Source of the DNA: Rubrivivax sp.
GTDB taxonomy: Bacteria; Pseudomonadota; Gammaproteobacteria; Burkholderiales; Burkholderiaceae_C
Reading direction: 5' to 3'
Assembly: GCA_016707445.1 (NCBI GenBank)
Contig: JADJHR010000001.1
Location: 680,115 to 744,114, forward strand
DNA length: 64,000 bases
This document shows positions 42,320 through 52,700 of this stretch, one piece after another. The notes beneath the pieces were generated by a model. That model was not told where the DNA came from and ran no database searches. It was given only the letters and a program-made list of their open reading frames with translations. The position numbers and the translations under genes are program-made. Within the stretch, counting starts at the first letter, position 1. The number at the start of each line of letters is the position of its first letter.

Positions 42320-43843
42320 ATGTGCGGCATCGTCGGCGTCATTTCCAAGGCCCCCGTCAACCAGCTGATCTACGACGCGCTGCTGCTGCTGCAGCACCGC
42401 GGGCAGGACGCCGCAGGCATCGTCACGATGCAGGGCACACGCTGCTTCATGCACAAGGCGCGCGGCATGGTGCGCGACGTCTTCCGCACCCGCAACATGC
42501 GCGCGCTGCCCGGCCTGGTGGGCCTGGGCCAGGTGCGCTACCCGACGGCCGGCAATGCCTACAGCGAAGAAGAAGCGCAGCCGTTCTACGTCAATGCGCC
42601 CTTCGGCATCGTGCTGGTGCACAACGGCAACCTGACCAACGCAGCGGCGCTGAAGCAGGAGCTGTTCGCCATCGACCGCCGCCACATCAACACCGACAGC
42701 GATACCGAGGTGCTGATCAACGTGCTGGCGCACGAACTGGAACAGGCCGCGCGCGACCTGCCGCTGACACCCGACGAGATCTTCAAGGCCGTGGCCGCGG
42801 TGCACAAGCGCATCAAGGGTTCGTACGCCGTGATCGCGCTCATCGCCGGCTACGGCCTGCTGGCCTTTCGCGACCCCTTCGGCATCCGCCCGCTGTGCCT
42901 GGGCGAAGGTGAAGGCGCGATGGGCCGCGAGGTGATGCTGGCCAGCGAGACGGTGGCCATCGAAGGCACGGGCCACAAGGCCATGCGCGACGTGGCACCG
43001 GGCGAAGCCATCTTCGTCGACCTGCAGGGCCGCGTGCACGCCCGGCAATGTGCCGATCATCCGCAGCGCCACCCCTGCATGTTCGAGTACGTCTACCTGG
43101 CGCGGCCCGACTCGGTGATCGACGGCATCTCGGTCTACCAGGCGCGGCTGAACCTGGGCGAGACGCTGGCGCAGCGCGTCATCTCCACCATGCCGCCGAG
43201 CGAGATCGACGTCGTGATCCCGATCCCCGAAAGCAGCCGCCCCAGTGCCATGCAGCTGGCGCACAAGATCGGACGGCCCTACCGCGAGGGCTTCGTCAAG
43301 AACCGCTACGTGGGCCGTACCTTCATCATGCCGGGCCAGGCCGTGCGCAAGAAGAGCGTGCGCCAGAAGCTCAATGCCATCGGCGTCGAGTTCCGCGGCC
43401 GCAACGTGCTGCTGGTCGACGACTCCATCGTGCGTGGCACGACCAGCAAGGAGATCGTGCAGATGGCGCGCGAGGCCGGTGCGCGCAAGGTCTACATGGC
43501 CAGCGCTGCGCCGCCGGTGCGCTTCCCCAACGTCTACGGCATCGACATGCCCACGCGCGCCGAGCTGGTGGCGCATGGCCGCAGCATCGAGGAGATTCGC
43601 GACTTCATCGGCGCCGATGCGCTGATCTACCAGGACGTCGATGCCATGAAGCGCGTGGTCAGGGCGCTCAACCCGGGACTCGACGGCTTCGAGGCCAGTT
43701 GCTTCGACGGCGAGTACATCACCGGCGACATCAGCAGCGCCGATTTCGAAATGCTGGAAGCCCAGCGCCGCCAGCAGCCCGACGACGAAGACGAGATGCA
43801 GGGCTCGCGGCTGGCGCTGCAGGACGCACAGGACCGAGCATGA
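42320..43843 (+). CDS. purF: Amidophosphoribosyltransferase PurF
   Basis: First step of purine synthesis: glutamine plus PRPP gives phosphoribosylamine. The protein begins MCGIVGV, with the N-terminal nucleophile Cys2 exposed after Met removal and no propeptide. The glutaminase half (to about 230) is followed by a type I PRTase with the PRPP loop VLLVDDSIVRGTTSKEIV and the flexible region IPESSRPSAMQLAHKIG. The 507-residue frame is intact although its neighbours carry frame breaks. Its stop overlaps metZ (ATGA). Confidence 0.96.
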   Translation: MCGIVGVISKAPVNQLIYDALLLLQHRGQDAAGIVTMQGTRCFMHKARGMVRDVFRTRNMRALPGLVGLGQVRYPTAGNAYSEEEAQPFYVNAPFGIVLVHNGNLTNAAALKQELFAIDRRHINTDSDTEVLINVLAHELEQAARDLPLTPDEIFKAVAAVHKRIKGSYAVIALIAGYGLLAFRDPFGIRPLCLGEGEGAMGREVMLASETVAIEGTGHKAMRDVAPGEAIFVDLQGRVHARQCADHPQRHPCMFEYVYLARPDSVIDGISVYQARLNLGETLAQRVISTMPPSEIDVVIPIPESSRPSAMQLAHKIGRPYREGFVKNRYVGRTFIMPGQAVRKKSVRQKLNAIGVEFRGRNVLLVDDSIVRGTTSKEIVQMAREAGARKVYMASAAPPVRFPNVYGIDMPTRAELVAHGRSIEEIRDFIGADALIYQDVDAMKRVVRALNPGLDGFEASCFDGEYITGDISSADFEMLEAQRRQQPDDEDEMQGSRLALQDAQDRA

Positions 43844-45043
43844 GCATCCCCCGACCGAACCTGCCCGCCGACGCGCGGCTCGAAACTCTGGCCGTGCGTG
43901 ACGGCCTGCCGGCGTCTCGCTGGGGCGAGAACTCCGAGGCGCTGTACCTCACCAGCTGCTTCGTGCACCCCGATGCGGCCACCGCCGCGCGGCGCTTCGC
44001 CAACGAGGAAGACGCCTTCGTCTACAGCCGCTTCTCCAACCCCAACGTCACCATCATGGAGCGCCGCCTGGCGGCGCTGGAGGGCACCAGCGGCTGCATC
44101 GGCACCAGCAGCGGCATGGGCGCCATCCTGCTGCTGGTCATGGGCCTGCTGAAAAGCGGTGACCATGTGGTGTGTTCGCAGAGCGTGTTCGGCAGCACGA
44201 TCAAGCTGCTGCACGGTGACATGGGCAAGTTCGGTGTCGAAAGCAGCTTCGTCAGCCAGACCGACGTCGCGCAATGGCGTTCGGCGATCCGGCCGAACAC
44301 GAAACTGCTGTTTGTCGAGACACCGACCAATCCGTTGACCGAGGTCTGCGACATCCAGGCTCTGGCCGACATCGCGCATGACGCCGGTGCGCTGCTGGTG
44401 GTGGACAACTGCATGTGTTCACCGGCGCTGCAGCAGCCGGTGAAGTTTGGCGCCGACATCGTGATCCATTCGGGCACCAAGTTTCTCGATGGTCAGGGTC
44501 GCGTGGTGGCCGGTGCGATCTGTGCGTCCGAGGACCTGGTGGAACAGAAGTTCGTGCCGCTGATGCGCAGCTGCGGCATGAGCCTGTCGCCCTTCAACGC
44601 CTGGGTGGTGGCCAAGGGCCTGGAAACCCTGTCGGTGCGCGTGAAGGCGCAGAGCGAGGCGGCGCTGCAACTGGCGCGCTGGCTCGAAGCCCACCCCGCC
44701 GTCGACCGCGTCTATCACCCGGGGCTGGCGTCGCATCCGCAGCACGCGCTGGCAATGAAGCAGCAGTCGGGCATCGGCGGCGCGGTGCTGGCCTTCGTCG
44801 CAGGGCGCGCGAGAGCAGGCCTTTTCCGTCGTCGACGCCACGCGCATCTGCAGCATCGCCGCCAACTTCGGCGACGTGCGCAGCATCATCACGCATCCGG
44901 CCAGCACCTCGCACGGCCGGCTGAGCGAGGCGCAACGTCAGGCGGCCGGCATCGTGCAGGGCATGATCCGGCTCGGTGTGGGGTTGGAGAACCTGGACGA
45001 TCTGAAGACCGACCTGGCCCGCGGCCTGGATGCGCTGGTCTGA
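43840..45043 (+). CDS. metZ: O-succinylhomoserine sulfhydrylase MetZ (frame break as sequenced)
   Basis: A Cys/Met-metabolism PLP enzyme making homocysteine directly from O-succinylhomoserine and sulfide. Family blocks are SRFSNPNVTIMERRLAALEG, VDNCMCSPALQQP and the PLP lysine in IVIHSGTKFLDGQGRVVAG. Near 44808-44814 (GGGCGCGCGAGAGC) one extra base is inferred, because the C-terminal third continues in the next frame as EQAFSVVDATRICSIAANFGD and stops at 45041-45043. The corrected product has about 400 residues. purF-metZ adjacency is conserved in proteobacteria. Confidence 0.87.
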
Positions 45044-45044
45044 C

Positions 45045-46446
45045 ATGACGACCGTCCGCACCCGCATTGCGCCGTCGCCCACCGGTTTTCTGCACCTGGG
45101 CACGGCGCGCACGGCGCTGTATTCCTGGGCCTACGCGCGTCACCATGGTGGCCAGTTCGTGCTGCGCATCGAGGACACCGACGTCGCGCGGTCGACGCAG
45201 GATTCGGTGCAGCAGATCCTGCACTCGATGCACTGGCTGGGTCTGGATTACGACGAAGGCCCGATCTACCAGATGCAGCGGCTGGCGCGCTACCACGAGG
45301 TGGCCGAGCAGATGATCGCCGCCGGCACCGCCTACCGCTGCTATGCCACGCCGGAAGAACTGGATGCGATGCGCGAGGCGCAGCGCGAGCGCGGCGAGAA
45401 GACCCGCTACGACGGCCGCTGGCGCCCGGCCCCGGGCAAGACCTTGCCGCCGGTGCCGGCGGGCGTGAATCCGGTACTGCGTTTTGCCAATCCGGCGCAG
45501 GGCGTGGTCAGCTGGGACGACCTGGTCAAGGGGCTGATCAGCATCAGCAACGAAGAGATCGACGACCTGATCATCCTTCGGCCCGGCCCGACAGACGTGG
45601 GTGCCGACCTACAACTTCGCAGTCGTGGTCGACGACTGGGACATGCGCATCACGCATGTCTTCCGCGGCGACGAGCACATCAACAACACGCCCTGGCAGA
45701 TCAACATCTTCCGCGCGCTGGGCGCGCCGCTGCCGCGTTTCGGCCACTGCCCGATCATCCTCGGCGACGACGGCCAGAAGCTGTCCAAGCGCCGCGGCGC
45801 GGTCAGCGTCACCGCCTACGAAGACGCTGGCTACCTGCCCGAGGCCATGCTCAACTACCTGGCCCGGCTGGGCTGGAGCCACGGCGACGACGAACTGTTC
45901 AGCCGCGAGCAGATGGTGCAGTGGTTCGACGGCAGCCACCTGGCCCGCAGCCCGGCGCAATGGGATCCGGCCAAGCTGGCCTGGGTCAACGCGCACTACA
46001 TGAAGAGCGCCGACGACGGCCGCCTGGCGGGCCTGGTTGCGGCGCAGCTGCAGCGGCGTGGATTGAGCGCGCCGGCGGCCGAACAACTGCTGCCGGCCTG
46101 CGCGCTGTTCAAGGACCGCTGCAGCACGGTGGTCGAACTGGCCGACTGGATCGAGATGATGATCATCGACATCAAGCCGCGCGGCGAAGACCTGGCGGCA
46201 CATGTGCCCGACGGGCTGCGTCCCGCCTTGCAGGATCTGCGCGAACGCTTCAGCGGCATCGCCTGGGACAAGGCCTCGATCGCGCAAGCCATGAAGGACG
46301 TGCTGGCCCTGCACAAGCTGAAAATGCCGCAGCTGGCACCGGCCTTGCGCGTGCTGGTTTGCGGGCGCACCCAGACGCCCTCGATCGACGCGGTGCTGGC
46401 CTTGTTCGCCCGTGAGACCGTGCTCGCCAGGTTGCGTGGTGTTTGA
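45045..46446 (+). CDS. gltX: Glutamyl-tRNA synthetase GltX (frame break as sequenced)
   Basis: Class I aminoacyl-tRNA synthetase for glutamate. The HIGH-type motif appears in IAPSPTGFLHLGTARTAL and the KMSKS-type motif as KLSKRRGAVSV. FVLRIEDTDVARST is intact. At about 45598 CAGACGTGGGTGCC carries an extra T relative to the conserved DGxPTYNF. Removing it joins the N-terminal 185 residues to the YNFAVVVDDWDMRITHVFRGDEH continuation, ending at 46446 with about 466 residues. Three residues (GPT) also appear inserted just before, which may be genuine. A tRNA-Glu gene lies 170 bp downstream. Confidence 0.88.
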
Positions 46447-46461
46447 AATGCAAGCTATACT
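46432..46461 (+). promoter_or_regulatory. Promoter of the tRNA cluster
   Basis: TTGCGT (46432-46437), an 18-bp spacer and TATACT (46456-46461) lie over the end of gltX, 64 bp before tRNA-Ala. The -10 is near consensus, suiting a strong tRNA promoter. Confidence 0.55.
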
Positions 46462-46524
46462 CCTGGACTCGCTTGAACAGGGCTGGAGCCACGTCGGAAG
46501 ACATGGTTCATGGTGGAAATACCT

Positions 46525-46600
<76 letters not shown>

Positions 46601-46616
46601 AAGCGAACCAGTTTCT

Positions 46617-46692
46617 GTCCCCTTCGTCTAGAGGCCTAGGACACGACCCTTTCACGGTTGTAACAGGGGTTCGAATCCCCTAGGGGACGCCA
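46617..46692 (+). tRNA. tRNA-Glu (anticodon TTC)
   Basis: A 76-nt cloverleaf beginning GTCCCCTTCGTCTAGAGGCC, anticodon loop CTTTCAC with TTC, T-loop TTCGAAT, and encoded terminal CCA. It immediately follows tRNA-Ala and is probably co-transcribed. Confidence 0.96.
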
Positions 46693-46771
46693 ACCGGCAT
46701 TGCCGGTCTGGCGCAGCGCAAGACAAGTGCGGTGGCACTTGCGGCTTCGGCCGGAATACTGCCAACCACAT

Positions 46772-46848
46772 GGAGTGGTAGTTCAGTTGGTTAGAATACC
46801 GGCCTGTCACGCCGGGGGTCGCGGGTTCGAGTCCCGTCCACTCCGCCA
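46772..46848 (+). tRNA. tRNA-Asp (anticodon GTC)
   Basis: A 77-nt cloverleaf: GGAGTGG acceptor strand, D-arm TAGTTCAGTTGGTTAGAATA, anticodon loop CTGTCAC with GTC, T-loop TTCGAGT, and 3' CCACTCCGCCA. It is the last tRNA of the cluster. Its 3' end borders the integrase-bearing region and is the likely attachment site. Confidence 0.96.
46830..46848 (+). other. Probable attachment site (attL) in the 3' end of tRNA-Asp
   Basis: The T-arm and acceptor 3' half of tRNA-Asp, the usual target of P4-type integrases, directly precede mobile-element genes, with an integrase 200 bp away. No second copy of this segment was found to the window end, so attR would lie beyond 64000. Confidence 0.5.
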
Positions 46849-46856
46849 ATAAAATC

Positions 46857-46888
46857 AACGGGTTAGCAACGAAAGTTGCTAACCCGTT
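46857..46888. terminator. Strong hairpin terminator after tRNA-Asp
   Basis: AACGGGTTAGCAAC (46857-46870), tetraloop GAAA, GTTGCTAACCCGTT (46875-46888), then TT. The perfect 14-bp stem with a GNRA loop and flanking A- and T-rich tracts suggests bidirectional termination for the tRNA transcript and for the integrase read from the opposite strand. Confidence 0.85.
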
Positions 46889-47046
46889 TTGTCTTGTGAC
46901 GGCCTGAGGGGTAAACCAAGGGGTAAACCGTGCAGCGGCTGCATACGGTCCGCGACGGACTGCAGCGGACAGTGCGAGCGGTATTGGCGTTCGACGTGGA
47001 ATGAACATGACGGGTGGGCGCGGAGTGCCTGCGAAGTGGCTTGGAA

Positions 47047-48573
47047 CTACTCCGCACCCGCCAGCACTTGCCCGGTGGCCGTCGTAGTGCGAGCGCCGCG
47101 CGACCGACCTTTCCGGGCGACCTGTTTCGAGGACGCAGCGGCGGACAGAATCGTCGCGAGGTGTTGCCCAAGGCGGTTCCACGCGGCACGCTTTTCGTTG
47201 GCGTAGTCGTGGTGCAGATAGTGGCGCCGCACCTTCGGGCCCGGCAGCTTGTGGTTCTGGCACCGATCGATGACATCCAGCGGGACACCCATTGCCTGCA
47301 TCAGCGTGCCGCCCGTGCGGCGAAGATCGTGGAGCGTCCAGACACCGCGCTCACCGTTGGCCAGCACAAGCGAGTCGTCATGCTTGCGGTGGTCGAGCGA
47401 TCCCTCCCGACTCATGAAGCGCACTTGCCGGTCGCCGACTTGCTTGCTGGCGCTCTTCTCGTGCACGTGCCGGTCCGGCGGCTGGGCGCCTTCTCGCACC
47501 CGGCCGCTCGGCCGAGCGGGAAAGCACCACGGCGTGTGCCCGGTCAACAGGTGAAGTTCCTCGAACTGGCGCAGCGCAAAAGGCGAGAGAAACACGAGCA
47601 TCGGCACCTTCGTCTTCGTGTTCGCTGCCGGCAAGAACCACTCGGCCTTCTGGAGGTCGACATCCTTCCACTCGGCCTTCATCGTTTCGCCGGCTCGACA
47701 CAGGGTCGCGAGCATGATCCAGATGGCCAGTTCGTTCTCGCGCTTCATCGGACGGACACCCCCATACCGATGACCGGCGGGAAGCGATTCATAGGTGCTT
47801 CGCAGCCGGACCTGGATCTCGTGGAGTTCGCGGATCTCGGCGTCTGACAGCACACGGTCGCGGATCCCATCTTCATAGTCGTCATTGACGACCTGTCGTG
47901 CCTCGACAAGTTCGGCAGGGCTGCCATCGGCAACGAGTGTTCGCCAAGGCTTGCGCGACAGCGACCAGCGATACAGCTGGCGAAGTTCACTGAGCATGCG
48001 CTGCGCGGTGCGCCCTGCGCCGCGATCACGGCCGACGCGTCGCAACGCGGCGCGAAGGTCCGAGTCGTCGACCAAGCGCACCGGCTTGTCGCCGATCGCG
48101 GGGAGTACGTCTCTCTCGAAGGCGCGCCGAAGCTCGGCGTTGCCATCCTCACGAGACACGCCATCTGCCAACCAGGCCTCGAACATCTCGCGGAACGTGA
48201 GGTCTTCCGCTTCGTGTCGACGGGCATCGGCAAGTCTGGCCTCCACCTCCAACCGCGAATCGATGCGTTGCACCTTCTTGTGGTCGTTCGGATTGACCCC
48301 TTGCTTCAAGAGCTGGCGAGCTTGATCACGCTGCGCCCGGACGTCGGCCATCGACGCCGAAGGCCACGTGCCGCACTGATGCCAGGTGACCTTGCCTTCC
48401 CACTTGAAGGCACTCTTGAAGCGGACCGAGATCGTGCCGCCCGAAGACACGCGGACCTCGCCCGTCAGTCCATCGCCGTCGGCGACGGTGTCACCCAGCC
48501 AGGACTCAGGGATGGACTTGAGTTCTGCGACGGTCCATCGGGTTCCCTTTCCGCTCTTTGGGTATCGTGTCAT
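47047..48573 (-). CDS. P4-type site-specific tyrosine integrase
   Basis: A 508-residue integrase reading toward tRNA-Asp. An N-terminal arm-binding region (about 30-115) with the DUF4102-like RVSSGGTISVRFKSAFK pattern is followed by a core-binding domain (about 130-230) and the catalytic domain. The first catalytic arginine is in TLCRAGETMKAEW (about 291), the HxxR motif is HDLRRTGGTLMQAMG (about 415), and the nucleophile tyrosine is in VRRHYLHHDY (about 449). All essential residues are visible. The interval 46889-47046 after its stop holds no other gene. Confidence 0.92.
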   Translation of the reverse strand: MTRYPKSGKGTRWTVAELKSIPESWLGDTVADGDGLTGEVRVSSGGTISVRFKSAFKWEGKVTWHQCGTWPSASMADVRAQRDQARQLLKQGVNPNDHKKVQRIDSRLEVEARLADARRHEAEDLTFREMFEAWLADGVSREDGNAELRRAFERDVLPAIGDKPVRLVDDSDLRAALRRVGRDRGAGRTAQRMLSELRQLYRWSLSRKPWRTLVADGSPAELVEARQVVNDDYEDGIRDRVLSDAEIRELHEIQVRLRSTYESLPAGHRYGGVRPMKRENELAIWIMLATLCRAGETMKAEWKDVDLQKAEWFLPAANTKTKVPMLVFLSPFALRQFEELHLLTGHTPWCFPARPSGRVREGAQPPDRHVHEKSASKQVGDRQVRFMSREGSLDHRKHDDSLVLANGERGVWTLHDLRRTGGTLMQAMGVPLDVIDRCQNHKLPGPKVRRHYLHHDYANEKRAAWNRLGQHLATILSAAASSKQVARKGRSRGARTTTATGQVLAGAE

Positions 48574-48681
48574 CTCAAGCTACCGTCGCGATCTGAAGTT
48601 GGGGGTCCACGGGAGGCGCACGACCGAGGCCGACGCCACCCCGCGTCGAGAACTGCTGGCAGGTTACGGGAGGCGACGACG

Positions 48682-49029
48682 TCAGCTGGATGTGTCGCGT
48701 CTCGCGGCCAGTTCCTGGATCCAGCGCGTGATCTCGACATCGATCCAGGCACTTGCCGCGCCGACCTTGACGGGCCTCGGAAACTTGCCGGCCTTGATCA
48801 GTTCGTAGACCGCGGTGCGGCCCATGCTGACACGTTCCTGCACCGCCGGGAACCGGATCAGCTTTGCCTCGCCAAGGGCGTTGACTGTATGAACAACAAG
48901 TTCGTTCGTGGAGTCGCCACGCGCGGTGTTGCCGATTCCGGCTCGGCCCGCTTGCCGCACGGACAGGCGGCGAGTTCCCCGGTCGGGTGTAGACGCCTCC
49001 ATCGGCTGGGAGGACAACAGCTGGTCCAT
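48682..49029 (-). CDS. AlpA-family transcriptional regulator
   Basis: A 115-residue protein. The C-terminal 65 residues are AlpA-like: EAKLIRFPAVQERVSMGRTA is a winged-helix/MerR-like reading head, then VYELIKAGKFPRPVKVG and AWIDVEITRWIQELA. AlpA proteins activate excisive integrase genes of cryptic prophages and islands. The first 50 residues have no family match. The ATG at 49029 is supported by TGGAGG six bases upstream. It sits 108 bp upstream of the integrase on the same strand, consistent with regulation of excision. Confidence 0.8.
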   Translation of the reverse strand: MDQLLSSQPMEASTPDRGTRRLSVRQAGRAGIGNTARGDSTNELVVHTVNALGEAKLIRFPAVQERVSMGRTAVYELIKAGKFPRPVKVGAASAWIDVEITRWIQELAARRDTSS

Positions 49030-49413
49030 GGCAAACCTCCATAGAGTGTGGTGCCGACGCGCGGGGGCCGCTGTCCGCGTCAATGAGTGCGGAAGAGCAA
49101 TGGCGGCAAGTGAGCACGTGAGCATGGAAACAGGTATGAGCGGCGACACGGCCGAGCCGACCGCAGCCGGTAGCTGTGCGCGTCGGGAGGCGGACCAGCA
49201 GTGCGCTGTTGCCGGATTCGTGGTCCTGGAGCCATGGGCTGAGACACCCTGGCGGACCGTTCGAGCCTGCTCCATCGAGAGGCAGGCTACTGTTGCGTTT
49301 CACGATCACCAGGGCTGCACCTTGGCAGCGCCCACGGTCCTGTTCATCGGCAACTGCCGTCCTCAATGTCGCGCAGCGAAGGTGTCGTGAGCGTCATCGG
49401 CGGCACCGACGGG
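49030..49413. other. No gene recognised
   Basis: A 384-bp interval upstream of the AlpA gene. Open frames exist on both strands but none has recognisable protein character or a supported start. It presumably holds the AlpA promoter, which I cannot place. Confidence 0.4.
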
Positions 49414-49650
49414 TCAGGACTTCGCGCGAAGACGTCGAACCTGCAGCTCTCGCGAAGCGATCAGGAGCATGCAGGCATAGACCGACAGCGTCGGTTCGAT
49501 CGGAGGGAGGGTCACGACCTCGAACGGCTGCTCTGGCCCGGGAAGGGTAGCGGCGACAGCACCGGCCTGCTTCAGAACTGAACCGTCGATGGCAGGCGTG
49601 TTGCGACGGTCAAGCGCATTAAACCGGCACCATCGGCAAGCGTCAATCAA
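49414..49650 (-). CDS. Small hypothetical protein in the island
   Basis: A possible 78-residue product starting at TTG (MIDACRWCRFNAL) with a CxxC pair, a Pro-rich middle (ATLPGPEQPFEVVTLPPIEP) and a basic end (RELQVRRLRAKS). It lies between the methylase-helicase terminator and AlpA, on their strand. I recognise no family. The codon pattern is compatible with coding but the start and reality are uncertain. Confidence 0.3.
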   Translation of the reverse strand: MIDACRWCRFNALDRRNTPAIDGSVLKQAGAVAATLPGPEQPFEVVTLPPIEPTLSVYACMLLIASRELQVRRLRAKS

Positions 49651-49744
49651 GGCAGATCATCAGACTTGGATCGACCAAATGATCCTGCGACACCAACGAT
49701 GCCTGTGCAGTCCCCAGCGGCGTCAACCACCTGGTGCCCACGAA

Positions 49745-49778
49745 GAAAATCGGCCCCACCGCAGATGCGATGGGGCCT
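49745..49778 (-). terminator. Rho-independent terminator of the methylase-helicase gene
   Basis: Read on the minus strand: GGCCCCATCGCA, loop TC, TGCGGTGGGGCC, then GATTTTCTT. The 12-bp stem with a T-run lies 12 bp past the stop codon. Confidence 0.8.
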
Positions 49779-49789
49779 GAGTTGCAGCT

Positions 49790-52700
49790 TCAGGCTGCCA
49801 ATGATTCTTCGGATGCTTCCAGGCCTTGGGTGCCGGCCTCGTCCTTGTCGAGGTCCAGTTCGGCAGCCAGTGCACGCTGCCTGCCCAGCAGGTCGGTCAG
49901 CCGTTCCTCATGTTCGAACGGCTTGCCCAGTTCCTCGCGCAGTTCGTCCAGCCGGCGACGTGTCGACGCGAGCTTGCGCTCGGTCTCCACCCGCCGGTCC
50001 GGCATGGCCAGGATCGTGTCGCGCAGCGCCTGGTACAGCGCCGGCCCCGTCTGGCAGGACCGGCAGTCGTGGACGGCTTCGCCTTTCAGGTACAGGTGCA
50101 CATCGTCGAACTCACGGCCGATGAAGACCCAGAGCTCGAAGCTGCCGACCTCGCCCAGCAGTTCCTCGGTCGACCGGGCCGACACGCTCGCGCGCGCCAT
50201 CCTGATCACCGTCCGCAGGGCATCGCCCAGGTTTTCCGGACCCCGGTGCGTTCGACCATGGACCGTAGCCACCAGGTCTCCCGCTTTGAGCAGGCTGGCA
50301 GCCGTGTCGGCGTCACTCGTCAGCGCCCTGAGCAGCTTCGCGCTGCTTTCGATGCGCATCGGCAGGTGCGCCACTTCCGACTCGTTGGCATAGCGCTGGT
50401 TGCGCCACACCATGAACAGCGACGAGTAGCGCGCGATGTCGGCATCCACGCCGGCCTTCTCGATCACCTTCGGATTGCCGGAGGCAAGCGCCTTGACCTC
50501 CGCATAGCTCAGCGTCGCGAGTTCCACGTCCTCGATGGAACGCAGGCCCTTGTCGCCGCTCATCACCTGCGCGATGAACTTCGCCTTGGTCAGCACCGTC
50601 TGCCAGCTGTAGGCGTCGAAGCTGCCCTCCGCGACGTAGCGCACGATCTCCACTTCCTCGCAATCGTTGCCTTGCCGCAGGATGCGGCCTTCCCGCTGTT
50701 CCACGTCGCAGGGGCGCCATGGGCAGTCGAGTTCATGCAGGGCGACAAGTCGCTTCTGCACGTTGGTGCCGATGCCCATCTTCTGCGTCGACCCCAGCAG
50801 GACACGCACCGAGCCTTCGCGCACCCGGCGGAACAACCTTGCCTTCTGGGCATCCGTTTCGGCGTCGTGGATGAACGCGATCTCGTCGGCGGGCAGGCCC
50901 CGTTCGACGAGGTGATCCCGCAGGTCCTCGTAGACGCTGAATTCCCTGCCGCCCTTCGGCGTCGACAGGTCGCAGAACACGAGCTGGGCACACTTGCTGC
51001 CCGCTGTTCGCTGCCAGATCTCGTGCACCTCGTGGGCACACTTCACCACCTTGCCTTCGGGATCGGCCAGGGCGGTCGCATCGACGAGCCTCATGTCCAG
51101 CGCAGCCTTGCGGCCGTCATTGGTGATGCTCAGCATGTTGTCCACCCGCGGATCGATGCGGTCGGTCCTGAGCCGCTCCGCGCGGCGCACCAGCGATTGC
51201 ACATACGCCTTGAGCGCGCTGCTCGGCCGGCAGGTCACCGTCCGGGGCTTCTGGCCCCTCAGGTCCGGCACCGGCAGATTCAGCATCTCGCGTGTGCGGA
51301 TGTCGGCCAGCTCGCAGAACACGCCCATCAGGTCCGGCACGTTGATGAACCGCGCGAACCGCGTGTTCAGGCGGTAGCCGCTGCCGTCGGGTGCGATCTC
51401 GAGCGCGGTGACAGTCTCGCCGAAGGTCGCTGCCCAGGCGTCGAACTGCTCCAGCCCCAGGGCCTCCAGCGTGTTGGGCTGCAGGTAGCGCTGGAAGGTG
51501 TGGATCTCCGCCATGCTGTTGGCCACCGGGGTTGCGGTGGACAGGACCACGCCACGGTGCTGGCCCCGAGACCTGTCGTACAGGCTCATCGTGTGGCGCG
51601 TCTTCAGGTACAGGTCGAACGCCCGCTGGGAGTTGGCGAGCGGCAGTCCTGCGATCCGCGCCATCTTCGTGTGGCGCCAGAGGTTCTTGGCCAGGTGGGC
51701 TTCGTCGTAGAGCACCCAGTCGATGCCGAGCGACTCCCAGCTCAGGAAGTCGTCCCTCTTCTTCTCGTTCGCCAGGCGGTCGAGGCGCACCTTCCAGGCC
51801 TTCTTCATCCGCTCCAGCTGCTTCACGATCCGGTTGGACCGATCGTCGGACCTCGACATGCGGACGGCCATCTCCAGGTCGTGGATGATGGCCTTGATGT
51901 GCCGTGTGGTGTAGGCCACGGACATCCCGAGCAGCTCGAAGGTCGAGTGCGTCATCACGATGGCGTCCCAGTCGCCGGTGGCGATGCGGGAGACGAACTC
52001 GCGCCGGCGGTCGCCGGCCAGATCGTCCTTGGTGGCCATCAGGACCGCTGCGCAGGGGTACAGGCGCACGAACTCGGCCGTGTACTGCTCCAGCATGTGG
52101 TTCGGCACGATGTGGGCCGGCTTGGCCGCCAGGCCCAGCCGCCGCAGTTCCATGCTGGCGGCCACCATGACGGCGGTCTTGCCCGCCCCCACCGCATGGA
52201 ACAGCCCGGTGTTGCCGGACTGCACGATGCGCCAGATGGCGTTGCGCTGGTGGGCATGCAGTTCGAAGCAGCGGGAGAACCCCGGCAGCTTCAGGTGCGA
52301 GCCGTCGAACTCGCGCTGGCGCGAGCAGTTGAACAGGTCGTTGTAGATCCTGCACAGCCTCTCGCGGCGCTCCGGGTCCTCGTAGGCCCAGGTCGCGAAG
52401 CGTTCCTTCAGCAGGCCCAGTTTCTCGCGCGCCGCCACCGTCTCCGGCTTGTTGACGACGTAGGTGTCGCGGTCGGGATGCGGGTCGCGGACCGTCGGCG
52501 TCTGCACGTTCAGCGAGCACAGCACCAGTTCGATCGCGTTCATGCGGGCCGTGCCGAACTCCTGCGAGCAGGTCACGTTCCCCTGGGCTTCGTACTTGTT
52601 GACCTGGACCGACCAGGTGCCGGCCTTGGCCAGGTACTGCACGGCGGCGCCGCGCAGTTTGAGGACCTCGCGAATGAAGGCCTCGACCGTCTCGGCCGGG

